Of a stretch of DNA of 64,000 nt, positions 43,159 to 51,839 are shown one piece after another (within the stretch, counting starts at the first letter, position 1; the number at the start of each line of letters is the position of its first letter). The stretch spans positions 1,984,001 to 2,048,000 of the forward strand of contig CAVTQY010000001.1 of assembly GCA_963736975.1 (NCBI GenBank), given 5' to 3'. The translations under genes were made by a program, and so were the position numbers. The notes beneath the pieces were generated by a model, which ran no database searches, was not told where the DNA came from, and saw nothing but the letters and a program-made list of their open reading frames with translations. This DNA is from CAVTQY01 sp963736975. Its GTDB lineage: Bacteria; Pseudomonadota; Alphaproteobacteria; Acetobacterales; Acetobacteraceae.

Positions 43159-43725
43159 ATGGAAAACAGACCTTTTGTTCTGCCCGACCCGGTGGGCTGG
43201 CACGGGACGACGATCCTGTGCGTGCGCCAGGGCGGGCACGTGGCTATGGCCGGGGACGGCCAAGTGAGCCTCGGACAAACCGTCATCAAGGCCAATGCAC
43301 GCAAAGTGCGGCGGATCGGGCCCGCAGGGTCGATCCTCGCCGGATTTGCCGGGGCCACAGCCGACGCGTTCACCCTGCTGGAGCGGCTGGAGGCGAAGCT
43401 TGAACGGTTTCCCAACCAGCTCGAGCGCGCCTGCGTGGAGTTGGCAAAGGACTGGCGCACCGACCGTTACCTGCGCCGGCTGGAGGCGATGATGGCGGTG
43501 GCCGACCGCGACCGCAGCTTCACCCTGACTGGTACCGGCGACGTGCTGGAGCCTGAAGATGGCGTGATCGCCATCGGATCGGGGGGCAACTACGCGTTGG
43601 CCGCTGCGCGGGCGCTGCTGACCGTAGAAGGCATGAATGCGGAGGAGATCGCGCGGCGCGCGATGAAGATCGCCTCCGAGATCTGCGTCTATACCAACGA
43701 CAAGGTAATCATCGAGACCATATAA
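43159..43725 (+). CDS. hslV: ATP-dependent protease subunit HslV
   Basis: HslV is the proteasome-like peptidase that partners HslU. The 188-residue precursor carries a short propeptide (MENRPFVLPDPVGWHG) before the catalytic threonine of TTILCVRQGGHVAMAGDGQVSLG. The fold continues with ANARKVRRI and GVIAIGSGGNYALAAARAL. I take the ATG at 43159. Its TAA overlaps the hslU ATG by one base. Confidence 0.95.
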   Translation: MENRPFVLPDPVGWHGTTILCVRQGGHVAMAGDGQVSLGQTVIKANARKVRRIGPAGSILAGFAGATADAFTLLERLEAKLERFPNQLERACVELAKDWRTDRYLRRLEAMMAVADRDRSFTLTGTGDVLEPEDGVIAIGSGGNYALAAARALLTVEGMNAEEIARRAMKIASEICVYTNDKVIIETI

Positions 43726-45047
43726 TGAACATTCCGACCTATTCGCCGCGGGAAATCGTCTCCGAGCTCGACCGCTTCATCGTCGGGCAGGACGACGCCA
43801 AGCGCGCCGTGGCGATCGCCCTGCGCAACCGCTGGCGCCGGCAGCATTTGCCGGAGGCCATGCGCGAAGAAGTTGTGCCGAAGAACATACTGATGATCGG
43901 GCCGACAGGTTGCGGCAAGACCGAAATCGCGCGGCGGCTCGCTAAACTGGCGCAGGCGCCCTTCCTGAAAGTGGAGGCCACTAAATTTACCGAGGTGGGT
44001 TATGTCGGCCGCGATGTGGAGAGCATCGTGCGCGACCTCGTCGAGGCCAGCCTGGTAATGCTGCGCGATGCCTCGCGCAAGCACGTGCAGGCGAAGGCCG
44101 AGCTGGCCGCCGAGGAACGGCTGATCACCGCACTGGTCGGCGAAGGGGCGGCGGCCGACACGCGATCGAAGTTCCGCCGCATGCTGCGCAACGGCGAATT
44201 CGAGAACCGCGAAATCGAGATCGCGGTCAGCGAACCGCCTTCCGGCATGCCGATCGGGCAGCTCGACATCCCGGGTATGCCGCCGGGACAGATGATCAAT
44301 CTCGGGGAAATGATGAAGGGCATGTTCGGCCGGCCGGCGCAGCAGCGTCGGATGAGCGTCGGTGCGGCCCGCGAGGCGCTGCAGCGCGAAGAGGCGGACC
44401 GGTTGTTGGACAATGACCGGCTTGCCAAGGATGCGGTCGCGCACGCCGAGAACAACGGCATCGTGTTCATCGACGAGATCGACAAGATCTGCGCGCGCAC
44501 GATGGAAGGCGGGTTCCGTGGCGGCGACGTCAGCCGCGAGGGCGTGCAGCGGGACCTGTTGCCGCTGATCGAGGGCACCACGGTCAACACGAAATACGGA
44601 CCGGTTAAGACCGACCATGTGCTGTTCATCGCTTCAGGCGCATTCCATTTGGCGAAGCCCTCCGACCTGCTGCCGGAACTGCAGGGGCGGTTGCCGATCC
44701 GCGTCGAATTGGCGCCGCTGTCGCGAGACGATCTGCGGCGTATCCTGACCGAGCCGGAGCATTCGCTGGTGAAGCAGTACGAGGCGCTGCTGGGCACCGA
44801 GTCGGTCACGCTGGAGTTCGCCGACAGCGCGGTCGATGCGCTCGCGGAGCTTGCGGCGGACATCAACGAGCGGGTGGAAAATATCGGTGCGCGGCGGCTG
44901 CATACGGTGATGGAGCGGCTGCTGGAGGAGATCAGTTTCACGGCGTCAGATCGCGCCGGAGAGAGGATCACGGTGGACGCCGCCTATGTGAACGAGCGGG
45001 TCGCGCCGCTGGCGCAGAAGGGCGATCTCAGTCGGTTCATCCTGTAG
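43725..45047 (+). CDS. hslU: ATP-dependent protease ATPase subunit HslU
   Basis: HslU is the AAA+ unfoldase ring feeding HslV. The 440-residue protein has Walker A IGPTGCGKTEIARRLAKLA, the pore loop TKFTEVGYVGRDVESIVRDL, an intermediate domain (about 110-240), Walker B GIVFIDEIDKIC and sensor residues in FIASGAFHLAKPSDLLPELQGR. The C-terminal DLSRFIL docks into HslV. It is co-transcribed with hslV from the heat-shock promoter. Confidence 0.97.
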   Translation: MNIPTYSPREIVSELDRFIVGQDDAKRAVAIALRNRWRRQHLPEAMREEVVPKNILMIGPTGCGKTEIARRLAKLAQAPFLKVEATKFTEVGYVGRDVESIVRDLVEASLVMLRDASRKHVQAKAELAAEERLITALVGEGAAADTRSKFRRMLRNGEFENREIEIAVSEPPSGMPIGQLDIPGMPPGQMINLGEMMKGMFGRPAQQRRMSVGAAREALQREEADRLLDNDRLAKDAVAHAENNGIVFIDEIDKICARTMEGGFRGGDVSREGVQRDLLPLIEGTTVNTKYGPVKTDHVLFIASGAFHLAKPSDLLPELQGRLPIRVELAPLSRDDLRRILTEPEHSLVKQYEALLGTESVTLEFADSAVDALAELAADINERVENIGARRLHTVMERLLEEISFTASDRAGERITVDAAYVNERVAPLAQKGDLSRFIL

Positions 45048-45065
45048 CGGCAGGTTCCAACCTGT

Positions 45066-45085
45066 GTTATAACCTCCGTGGAGGT
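45066..45085 (+). promoter_or_regulatory. candidate operator of the AbrB/Doc module
   Basis: Two overlapping palindromes, GTTATAAC (45066-45073) and ACCTCC-GT-GGAGGT (45072-45085), lie just upstream of the antitoxin ATG at 45091. The second includes the ribosome binding site GGAGGT. Toxin-antitoxin operons are usually autoregulated through such palindromes. Confidence 0.45.
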
Positions 45086-45090
45086 GGACC

Positions 45091-45315
45091 ATGACCGCTT
45101 TGAAGCTGACCAGCATCGGCAATTCGGTGGGCGTCGTGCTGCCGAAGGAATTGCTGGTCAGGCTGGGTGTGCAGAAGGGGGATACGCTCTATGCGGTGGA
45201 GACGCCGGATGGGCTGCGGCTGACCCCGGCCGATGCCGAGTTCGAAGCGCAGATGAAGATCGCCCGGCGCATCATGAAGGAGCGACGGGCCGTTCTGCGC
45301 GAACTGGCGAAGTGA
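45091..45315 (+). CDS. AbrB/MazE-family antitoxin
   Basis: A 74-residue antitoxin with an N-terminal swapped-hairpin AbrB domain (LTSIGNSVGVVLPKELLVRL, VQKGDTLYAVETPDGLRLTP) that binds DNA as a dimer, and a charged tail (FEAQMKIARRIMKERRAVL) that probably contacts the toxin. The ATG at 45091 follows GGAGGTGG. Its TGA overlaps the toxin ATG (ATGA), the usual antitoxin-first coupling. Confidence 0.9.
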   Translation: MTALKLTSIGNSVGVVLPKELLVRLGVQKGDTLYAVETPDGLRLTPADAEFEAQMKIARRIMKERRAVLRELAK

Positions 45316-45707
45316 TGGTCTGGCTCTCGCGGGAGCTTATTCAGGCAATCCACGATGAACAGCTCGCCGAGCATGGCGGGGCAAGCGGTATTCGTGATGA
45401 AGGTCTGCTGGAGAGTGCGCTGGCACGCCCGCTGAACCGCTCCGGCTATGGGGATCCGGACATCGCGGAACTCGCGGCGGTTTACGCGGTGAGCATCATC
45501 CAGAACCATCCGTTCATCGATGGCAATAAACGCACGGCCTATGTGGCATTGGAACTCTTCCTCGCCCTGAATGGCATACGCTTCCCAGTGAGTGATGCGG
45601 ACGCGGTGATCATGACCCTGCAGTTGGCCGCCGGCGATATACAGGAGCCGGAGTTCATCGCCTGGATTCGCAGGAACATTTCCGTGGAGGGAAATTATGC
45701 CGAATGA
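45315..45707 (+). CDS. Doc-type (Fic fold) death-on-curing toxin
   Basis: A 130-residue toxin of the Doc family, which phosphorylates EF-Tu in the studied case. The Fic-fold active site reads HPFIDGNKRTAYVALELF near residues 65-82, with the catalytic histidine and the N/K/R residues. The Doc-specific short length and LIQAIHDEQLAEHGGASGIRDEGLLESAL start fit. It is coupled to the AbrB antitoxin. Its 3' end overlaps the start of the rraA-like gene by 11 bases, so that gene may share the transcript. Confidence 0.9.
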   Translation: MVWLSRELIQAIHDEQLAEHGGASGIRDEGLLESALARPLNRSGYGDPDIAELAAVYAVSIIQNHPFIDGNKRTAYVALELFLALNGIRFPVSDADAVIMTLQLAAGDIQEPEFIAWIRRNISVEGNYAE

Positions 45708-46398
45708 CCTCGCGATCATCGAAGCCTTGAGCGGCGTATCGTCGGCGACGGTCACGACGATCCTGCTGAAGAAAGGCCTGCGCAATGTATGGATGCGCGG
45801 GCCGCGGCCGCTGCGACACGAGCAGACAAGGCTGATCGGGCGTGCCTTCACCATGCGTTTCATCCCGGCGCGCGAGGATCTGGCGACGCCGGAATCGTGG
45901 TCGTCGCCTCGCTCCACGCGTGCCGCGATCGAGGAAATGCCGGCAGGATGCATCACCGTCGTGGACGCGATGGGCGTCACCGACGCAGGCATTTTTGGCG
46001 ACATCCTATGCGCACGGATGCAACAGCGGGGCGTCGCGGCGCTGGTGACCGACGGCGTGGTGCGCGATTTGGCAGGCGTTCTCGGCACCGACCTGCCGGT
46101 CTGGTGTGCCGGCGGCGCAGCGCCCCCCTCGGTTGCCGGGCTGACCTTCGTAAATTGGCAGGAGCCGATCGCCTGCGGCGGCGTGGCTGTATTCCCAGAT
46201 GATCTCATTTTGGCGGATGCGGACGGCGCCGTTGTGATTCCCGCAGCCCTGGCCGAGGAAGTGGCGACGGCCGGGCCGGAACAGGAACGCCTGGAGGCCT
46301 GGATCATGGCGGAGGTGGAGAAGGGGGCGAAGTTGCCGGGCCTTTATCCGCCGAATGTCGAGAACAAAGCGCGCTACGAGGCCTCGAAGCGCAGCTGA
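45697..46398 (+). CDS. RraA-family protein
   Basis: A 233-residue protein of the RraA/4-hydroxy-4-methyl-2-oxoglutarate aldolase fold. The shared motif GDILCARMQQRGVAALVTDGVVRDLAGV carries the G-x-R-D elements used by the aldolases. True RraA inhibits RNase E, but longer members such as this are often aldolases or dehydratase partners, so the name is uncertain. It overlaps the Doc toxin gene and precedes a metallo-hydrolase by 9 bases. Confidence 0.85.
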   Translation: MPNDLAIIEALSGVSSATVTTILLKKGLRNVWMRGPRPLRHEQTRLIGRAFTMRFIPAREDLATPESWSSPRSTRAAIEEMPAGCITVVDAMGVTDAGIFGDILCARMQQRGVAALVTDGVVRDLAGVLGTDLPVWCAGGAAPPSVAGLTFVNWQEPIACGGVAVFPDDLILADADGAVVIPAALAEEVATAGPEQERLEAWIMAEVEKGAKLPGLYPPNVENKARYEASKRS

Positions 46399-46407
46399 AA
46401 ACAGCAG

Positions 46408-47250
46408 GTGGAGAACACGTTGGCCTTCCTGACCGAACGGGAGCCTGAACGCGGCGCGGTGCTGCCGGTGCTGCCCGGCATCAGCCGCATCGTCGCCGCG
46501 AATCCCGGACCGATGACGTACCATGGTACCAACACCTATTTGATCGAGACGGACGATGGGCTGGTGGTGCTCGACCCCGGTCCCGACGATGCGGCGCATG
46601 TCGATGCCATCTTGCGTGGCACGGGCGGCAAGGTCGATCTGATCCTGATCTCCCATACCCATCATGATCACGTGGAGGCGGCACCTGCGCTGCAGGCGGC
46701 TACCGGCGCACCGACTGCCGGATTTCGCGACAGCGCCCTCGAGAGCTTCACGCCGGACGTGCCGCTAGCGGACGGGGATGCGATCGCCGGGATGCCGGCG
46801 ATTCACACGCCGGGACACGCCTCGGATCATCTCTGCTTTGCGTATAAGGCGAAGGATGGGACGGCGGTGCTGTTCAGCGCCGATCACGTGATGTCGTGGA
46901 ACTCGAGCGTGGTCAGCCCGCCGGGCGGCGACATGCGGGCCTATTTCGCCAGTTTGAAACGCGCACTTGACCGCGCGGACGATGTGTTCCTACCGGGGCA
47001 TGGACCAGCGCTGCCGGAGCCACAGAAACTGACGCGCGCGCTGCTGTTCCATCGCATGGAACGCGAACGGAGCATTCTGGCTCGGCTGAAGCAGGGAGCG
47101 GCGACGACTGTTGCGTTGCGCGACGCGCTCTATTCGCAGACGCATCCGCGCTTGCAGCGCGCGGCTGAGAGGAATGTGCTGGCACATCTGTTGAAACTGG
47201 AGGCGGAACGCAAGGCAGTGCGCGACGACGATCTGTGGCGCGCGGCTTAG
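46408..47250 (+). CDS. MBL-fold metallo-hydrolase
   Basis: A 280-residue metallo-beta-lactamase-fold hydrolase. The zinc motif is ISHTHHDHVEAAPAL (H-x-H-x-D-H near residues 79-84), with further ligands in HTPGHASDHLCF and SADHVM. A C-terminal helical domain (RSILARLKQGAAT, HLLKLEAERKAV) resembles the LACTB2/beta-lactamase-like endoribonuclease group, so thioesters, esters or RNA are possible substrates. It starts with GTG at 46408 and probably belongs to a unit with the RraA-family gene. Confidence 0.88.
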   Translation: MENTLAFLTEREPERGAVLPVLPGISRIVAANPGPMTYHGTNTYLIETDDGLVVLDPGPDDAAHVDAILRGTGGKVDLILISHTHHDHVEAAPALQAATGAPTAGFRDSALESFTPDVPLADGDAIAGMPAIHTPGHASDHLCFAYKAKDGTAVLFSADHVMSWNSSVVSPPGGDMRAYFASLKRALDRADDVFLPGHGPALPEPQKLTRALLFHRMERERSILARLKQGAATTVALRDALYSQTHPRLQRAAERNVLAHLLKLEAERKAVRDDDLWRAA

Positions 47251-47275
47251 CTGTAACTCGGCTGCGCCGCCGGTA

Positions 47276-48034
47276 TCAGATCCGTCCGCCCGACCAGACT
47301 ACCCGGCCGAGCACCCGCACCTCGCCGGCCCGCTCGGTCGGAATGCGCTCCGGCTCGTAGATCGCGTTGTCGCTGATCAGGACCAGGCTGTTGTCGAGCT
47401 TGCGTTGGACCCGCTTCACCAGTCGCTCGCCCTGGAACTCCAGCACGTAAATCCCGAACTCGCGCAGCTTACGATCCGTGGTATCGACGAGCAGCAGATC
47501 ATCGCTGCGAATCGTGGGATACATCGATTCGCCCACCGCAGTCTCCAGCAACAAATCGTCGGGCTGTAACCCCAACGTTGCGCGGATCCAGTCATGGCCG
47601 AAGGCAATGAACTCGCTCCGCTGGTCGGGTGCGGGGGGCGTTCCGGCCCCGGCCGCGGCTGCCTCCGGTCGCTTCGGCAAAAGTACGAAGCGATGTGGGC
47701 TGACGACGCCGCGCAATCCCAGGACCGCGGCACGCTTCTGTGCTGCCCCGGTCATTTCTTCGAATTGCGGCTCCGGCCCCTCTCCCTTGGCGAGCCACGC
47801 AATACTCACGCGGGCGGCGTCGGCGAGCGCGACCAACCGCTCCCGGCTCGGTTCGGCCTCGCCCCGCAGCCACTTGCGGAAAGCTGAGGGTGATACGCCG
47901 ACCGCGCGGGCGAGCCGGTCCGCACTTGGCCAGTGGCTCAGAACGGTCTGCAAACGGGTGACAAACGCCGCGCGATCAGCACCGCGCTCGGGCTGGGCAT
48001 GATTCTTCGGCGTGGACTGCCCGGAACGCGGCAT
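47276..48034 (-). CDS. XRE/S24-family transcriptional repressor
   Basis: A 252-residue repressor with an N-terminal helix-turn-helix (ADRLARAVGVSPSAFRKWLRG, near 45-65) and a C-terminal S24/LexA-like peptidase domain. The candidate catalytic serine is in VGESMYPTIRSDDLLLVD and the lysine in GERLVKRVQRK. The LexA-type Ala-Gly cleavage bond is not obvious, so self-cleavage is unsure. It faces a Ner-like regulator across a 150-base spacer with a palindrome, a layout like a phage immunity switch, but no phage genes adjoin it. The ATG at 48034 is chosen over one far upstream. Confidence 0.85.
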   Translation of the reverse strand: MPRSGQSTPKNHAQPERGADRAAFVTRLQTVLSHWPSADRLARAVGVSPSAFRKWLRGEAEPSRERLVALADAARVSIAWLAKGEGPEPQFEEMTGAAQKRAAVLGLRGVVSPHRFVLLPKRPEAAAAGAGTPPAPDQRSEFIAFGHDWIRATLGLQPDDLLLETAVGESMYPTIRSDDLLLVDTTDRKLREFGIYVLEFQGERLVKRVQRKLDNSLVLISDNAIYEPERIPTERAGEVRVLGRVVWSGGRI

Positions 48035-48150
48035 TGTTACCGCCACGCCGTGACATTGGTCGAGTAAATCACCAACTTGCCAGCACTTTCCGATCGGATC
48101 AGGGTGCGATCTGGCCTGCAAAGGCCGAGTTTGCGAACTTTTCTGCGACA

Positions 48151-48166
48151 ATTCTCTAAAGAGAAT
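48151..48166. promoter_or_regulatory. candidate operator palindrome
   Basis: ATTCTCT-AA-AGAGAAT, a 7-bp perfect inverted repeat with a 2-base centre, lies between the divergent S24 repressor and Ner-like genes. It is 18 bases upstream of the Ner-like start and is a plausible binding site for either protein. Confidence 0.55.
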
Positions 48167-48184
48167 ATAAGGAACCCAACAGAG

Positions 48185-48442
48185 GTGGCCGCCTGCACGT
48201 CGTCAAATCCTTCCGATTGGCATCCCGCCGACATTCTGGCGGCACTGAAGAAACGCGGGCGCACACTCGCCGGAGTGTCGGTGGCGAATGGATATCACCC
48301 CACCGCTGCAGGCAAGGCGCTCCGGCGATCCTGGCCGGCACTGGAGGCGATCATCGCCCGGGAACTCGGCCTGGCGCCGCAGACGATATGGCCGACGCGA
48401 TACGATGAAACCCGGCATCCCCGCAACCGCACCAAGAGCTGA
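48185..48442 (+). CDS. Ner/Nlp-like DNA-binding protein
   Basis: An 85-residue helix-turn-helix protein of the Ner/Nlp (SfsB) family, first known from phage Mu. Signature: DWHPADILAALKKRGRTLAG, then AAGKALRRSWPALEAIIAREL and LAPQTIWPTRYD. I prefer the GTG at 48185, after the operator palindrome; an ATG at 48077 would place the palindrome inside the gene and adds unconserved residues. It is divergent from the S24 repressor and may form a small regulatory switch with it. Confidence 0.78.
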   Translation: MAACTSSNPSDWHPADILAALKKRGRTLAGVSVANGYHPTAAGKALRRSWPALEAIIARELGLAPQTIWPTRYDETRHPRNRTKS

Positions 48443-48809
48443 CATCATGGGGCAGCCGATCCGGGGATAGAGTCCCAGAGGGAAATGCAGTCACCGGGAT
48501 GGACCGACCTCTTACGTGCTGGGGCGCACATCGATAGTCACCAGGGTTTGACGACCTTCCACGAAACTCGCCAATCGTCCTCCGGTTCCGCGTGGCCGGC
48601 AGGTGGCGCGACAGCACCGTTTCATGACGCGAATATCGTTGCCCATAGCGAGCGCCGACTGTTGACTGTCCAGTGGCCAAATTTCAGCGTTTCGCCAGCA
48701 TTTCCGTCCTGGAACGGCTGACTTTGGCCTCGCACCGGCGACTTCGAACCCCTATCTGTGCGGTGCAGCACGCCCTTCCGGGCAGCCACGCTCTGCCCCG
48801 AGGACCCCG
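48443..48809. other. gene-free spacer
   Basis: Between the Ner-like gene and typA. I see no credible gene on either strand and no clear hairpin terminator. It should contain the typA promoter near its right end. Confidence 0.4.
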
Positions 48810-50639
48810 ATGGATATCCGCAATATCGCGATCATCGCGCATGTCGATCATGGCAAGACCACGCTCGTGGACCAGCTTCTGCGCCAGTCGGGGGCGTTCC
48901 GGGAGCATCAGCAGGTGGCAGAGCGGGCGCTCGACCGGAACGACCTCGAGCGGGAGCGGGGGATCACGATCCTCGCGAAGTGCACCTCGGTGCGGTGGGG
49001 CGGCACTCGCATCAATATCATAGATACGCCCGGCCATGCCGATTTCGGCGGCGAGGTCGAGCGGATCCTGAGCATGGTGGATGGCGCCCTCGTGCTGGTG
49101 GACGCGGCCGAGGGCGTGCTGCCGCAAACCAAGTTCGTGGTCGGCAAGGCGCTGGCGCGCGGGCTGCACCCGATCGTGGTGGTGAACAAGGTCGATCGCG
49201 GCGATGCCCGGCCGGACGAGGTGCATACGGAAGTCTTTGACCTGTTCGCCGCGCTTGGAGCGACGGATGCGCAGCTCGATTTTCCGATGCTTTACGCCTC
49301 GGGCCGGCAGGGCTGGGCCGATCCGACTCTGGAGGGGCCACGGCAGGAATTATCAGCGTTATTCGAGCTGATCCTGCGACACGTGCCGGCGCCGAAGGTG
49401 GATCCCCAGGCGCCGTTCGCGATGGCGGCCACAATCCTCGATTATGACAATTTCCTGGGCCGGGTGCTGACCGGACGGGTGGAGCAGGGGCGGGCCCGGC
49501 TCAACATGCCGGTGAAGGTGCTGCACGCGGACGGCAGAGTGGTCGAAACCGGGCGGATGACCAAGCTGCTGTCATTCCGCGGCCTCGAGCGGGTGCCAGT
49601 GGAGGAGGCTGACGCCGGCGACATTATCGCGGTAGCCGGCTTGGCCGAGGCGACCGTGCCGGACACGATCGGCGCCCCTGAGTTGGCCGGACCGCTGCCG
49701 GTGATCCCGGTTGATCCGCCAACTTTGGCGATGACGTTCCGGATCAATGACGGGCCGCTGGCCGGGCGGGAGGGCAAGAAAGTCACGTCGCGGCAGATCC
49801 GCGAGCGGCTGTTCCGCGAGGCCGAGGGCAATGTCGCGATCCGGGTCAGCGAGAGCACTGAGACCGAAGCGTTCGAGGTGGCCGGGAGGGGGGAATTGCA
49901 GCTCGGCGTGCTGATCGAGACGATGCGCCGGGAAGGGTTCGAGCTGACCATCGGGCGGCCGCGCGTGCTGACGCGGCGTAACGAAAGTACCGGCGAGCGC
50001 GAAGAGCCGATGGAAGAAGTGCTCGTCGATGTGGACGACCCCTATAGCGGCGTCGTGGTCGAGAAGATGACACGCCGGAAGGGCGAGTTGCGCGATATGC
50101 GGCCCTCGGGCGGCGGCAAGGGACGGCTGACCTTTCTGATCCCGAGCCGCGGGTTGATCGGATACCACGGGGAGTTTCTGACCGACACGCGTGGCAGCGG
50201 GGTGATGAACCGGTTGTTCGCCGGCTATGGGCCCTGGAAGGGAACGATCGAGGGGCGCCGGTCGGGTTCGCTGATTTCCAATGCGGATGGCGAAGCGGTA
50301 CACTACGCCTTGTTTTATTTGCAGGAGCGCGGGGCGTTGTTCGTCAGCCCTGGCGAAAAGGTTTATGTCGGGATGATTTTAGGCGAGCACAATCGCGGGA
50401 CGGATCTGGACGTGAACCCGATCAAGGAGAAGAAGCTCACGAATATACGGGCGGCGGGGAAGGATGACGCGATGCTGCTGGTGCCGCCGCGGCGCATGAG
50501 CCTGGAGCAGGCGATCGCCTACGTCGAAGATGACGAGTTGGTGGAGGTGACGCCGGGGGCGGTGCGGTTGCGGAAGCGGCATCTCGATCCGCATGCGCGC
50601 AAGCGGCATGAGCGGCGGGCGGAGAGCGAGGCCGCCTGA
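48810..50639 (+). CDS. typA: translational GTPase TypA/BipA
   Basis: TypA is a ribosome-binding GTPase related to EF-G and needed for stress and cold growth and 50S assembly. The 609-residue protein has G1 AHVDHGKTTLVDQLL, the switch I RERGITILAK, G3 DTPGHADFGGEVERIL, and G4 VVNKVDR. Domains II and III follow, and the TypA-specific C-terminal domain reads GLIGYHGEFLTDTRGSGVMNRLF to IAYVEDDELVEVTPGAVRLRK. The ATG at 48810 is well placed. Confidence 0.96.
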   Translation: MDIRNIAIIAHVDHGKTTLVDQLLRQSGAFREHQQVAERALDRNDLERERGITILAKCTSVRWGGTRINIIDTPGHADFGGEVERILSMVDGALVLVDAAEGVLPQTKFVVGKALARGLHPIVVVNKVDRGDARPDEVHTEVFDLFAALGATDAQLDFPMLYASGRQGWADPTLEGPRQELSALFELILRHVPAPKVDPQAPFAMAATILDYDNFLGRVLTGRVEQGRARLNMPVKVLHADGRVVETGRMTKLLSFRGLERVPVEEADAGDIIAVAGLAEATVPDTIGAPELAGPLPVIPVDPPTLAMTFRINDGPLAGREGKKVTSRQIRERLFREAEGNVAIRVSESTETEAFEVAGRGELQLGVLIETMRREGFELTIGRPRVLTRRNESTGEREEPMEEVLVDVDDPYSGVVVEKMTRRKGELRDMRPSGGGKGRLTFLIPSRGLIGYHGEFLTDTRGSGVMNRLFAGYGPWKGTIEGRRSGSLISNADGEAVHYALFYLQERGALFVSPGEKVYVGMILGEHNRGTDLDVNPIKEKKLTNIRAAGKDDAMLLVPPRRMSLEQAIAYVEDDELVEVTPGAVRLRKRHLDPHARKRHERRAESEAA

Positions 50640-50660
50640 CGCTTGGGGTCGCGATCTCGA

Positions 50661-51782
50661 TCAGCTGACCGCATTGCGTCCCAGGTAGCGAAACAGCGTC
50701 TGCTGCCACCACTGACTGCTCAACGCATCCAGTATTTCGACATCGAGTTCCTCGCGTAGAGCGCTGTTGAGGGGCAGGGCGATCGCATAGTTCTGGTTGT
50801 CCAGCGTTATCGGGGCCAGATCAAGACGCGGGAAGTCCTGCTGCAGCATCCATGCGAGCAACGGCCGGTCATAGACGAACGCGTCGATCTGCCCGGATTG
50901 AGCGGCCTGCAATCCCGCCGCGGCTGTTCGGAACGGGCGGAACGCAATCCGCTGCTCAATCAGGAAGTTCACCGTGGACGTACCGGCAACCGCACCGATT
51001 CTTATCGCGCGAAGGTCGTTGCCGTTACGAACAACTCCCTGCAGTCGCGCCGCCGTCAACGCCGCGGTAATTCCGGCAATAAAGACCCATATGGCAACAA
51101 CTGAAACGATCATCCATACGACGGCCAGCGCACGTCCTGGCGTTGATCGTGGTCCGTGCTGCGCCGCACCACCCTGGGTCATCGCGATCGCAGACCACCA
51201 CGCGCCGGCGATGAAGCCTCGCAGCGCACCGCCGCCGTAATGCTCATTCTCGCGCCGCTCGAAGACCCAGATCAGGAGACCCACCAGCAACGCAATCGAC
51301 AGAAGGGCCAGTACTGCCTGGAGAAAGCGAACAGACAGGAACGTGCGGAGCACCGGGAGCCATGCGACAATGCCGCTGCGCGGAACGGCAACGCCGAGAC
51401 CGGTCTCGAAGAACGGCTGAGTGAATTCCATACGCTTGCGCCGATCTGCCGTCACGGTCAGAGCCGCCGCGGCGACGTCAGCCTGTCCTGACGCGACAGC
51501 GTCGAGAAGGTCTTGCACGCTTCCCCGTTCCTCGATGCGGTATCGCAGGTGCAGCCGTTCTGCGATATGCCGCCAAAGATCGATACTGATTCCCTGCCAG
51601 GCGCCGTCCTGATCCTTCATGGCGAAAGGCGGTGCCACGCGGGTTCCGACGACAAGCTCACGGTCGGGTGGCTGTATTGCCGGCTGTGCGGCGCTACGCA
51701 CTGCCGGGACAGTGACGCCGAACCAAACGAACGCCATCAGGACATACGCTATCCCCCGGTGGCGATCGATTTTGCTGTGCAT
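50661..51782 (-). CDS. glutamate-receptor-like channel/substrate-binding membrane protein
   Basis: A 373-residue protein laid out like bacterial ionotropic glutamate receptors. A signal-like segment precedes ligand lobe S1 (LVVGTRVAPPFAMKDQDGAWQGISIDLW), then M1 (FLQAVLALLSIALLVGLLIW), a pore-loop region (GAWWSAIAMTQGGAAQHGP), M3 (ALAVVWMIVSVVAIWVFIAG, then the SYTANLAAF-like ITAALTAARLQ), and lobe S2 (AIRIGAVAGTSTVNFLIEQR). The pore loop lacks the TVGYGD potassium filter found in GluR0. It may be an inner-membrane ligand-gated channel or a sensor. The ATG at 51782 is favoured. No neighbours indicate its ligand. Confidence 0.8.
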   Translation of the reverse strand: MHSKIDRHRGIAYVLMAFVWFGVTVPAVRSAAQPAIQPPDRELVVGTRVAPPFAMKDQDGAWQGISIDLWRHIAERLHLRYRIEERGSVQDLLDAVASGQADVAAAALTVTADRRKRMEFTQPFFETGLGVAVPRSGIVAWLPVLRTFLSVRFLQAVLALLSIALLVGLLIWVFERRENEHYGGGALRGFIAGAWWSAIAMTQGGAAQHGPRSTPGRALAVVWMIVSVVAIWVFIAGITAALTAARLQGVVRNGNDLRAIRIGAVAGTSTVNFLIEQRIAFRPFRTAAAGLQAAQSGQIDAFVYDRPLLAWMLQQDFPRLDLAPITLDNQNYAIALPLNSALREELDVEILDALSSQWWQQTLFRYLGRNAVS

Positions 51783-51839
51783 ACCGATGTCCTGCTGCAA
51801 CTCACTCCTCAACGCGATGGTCGCCTGGCTTAGAGATGC

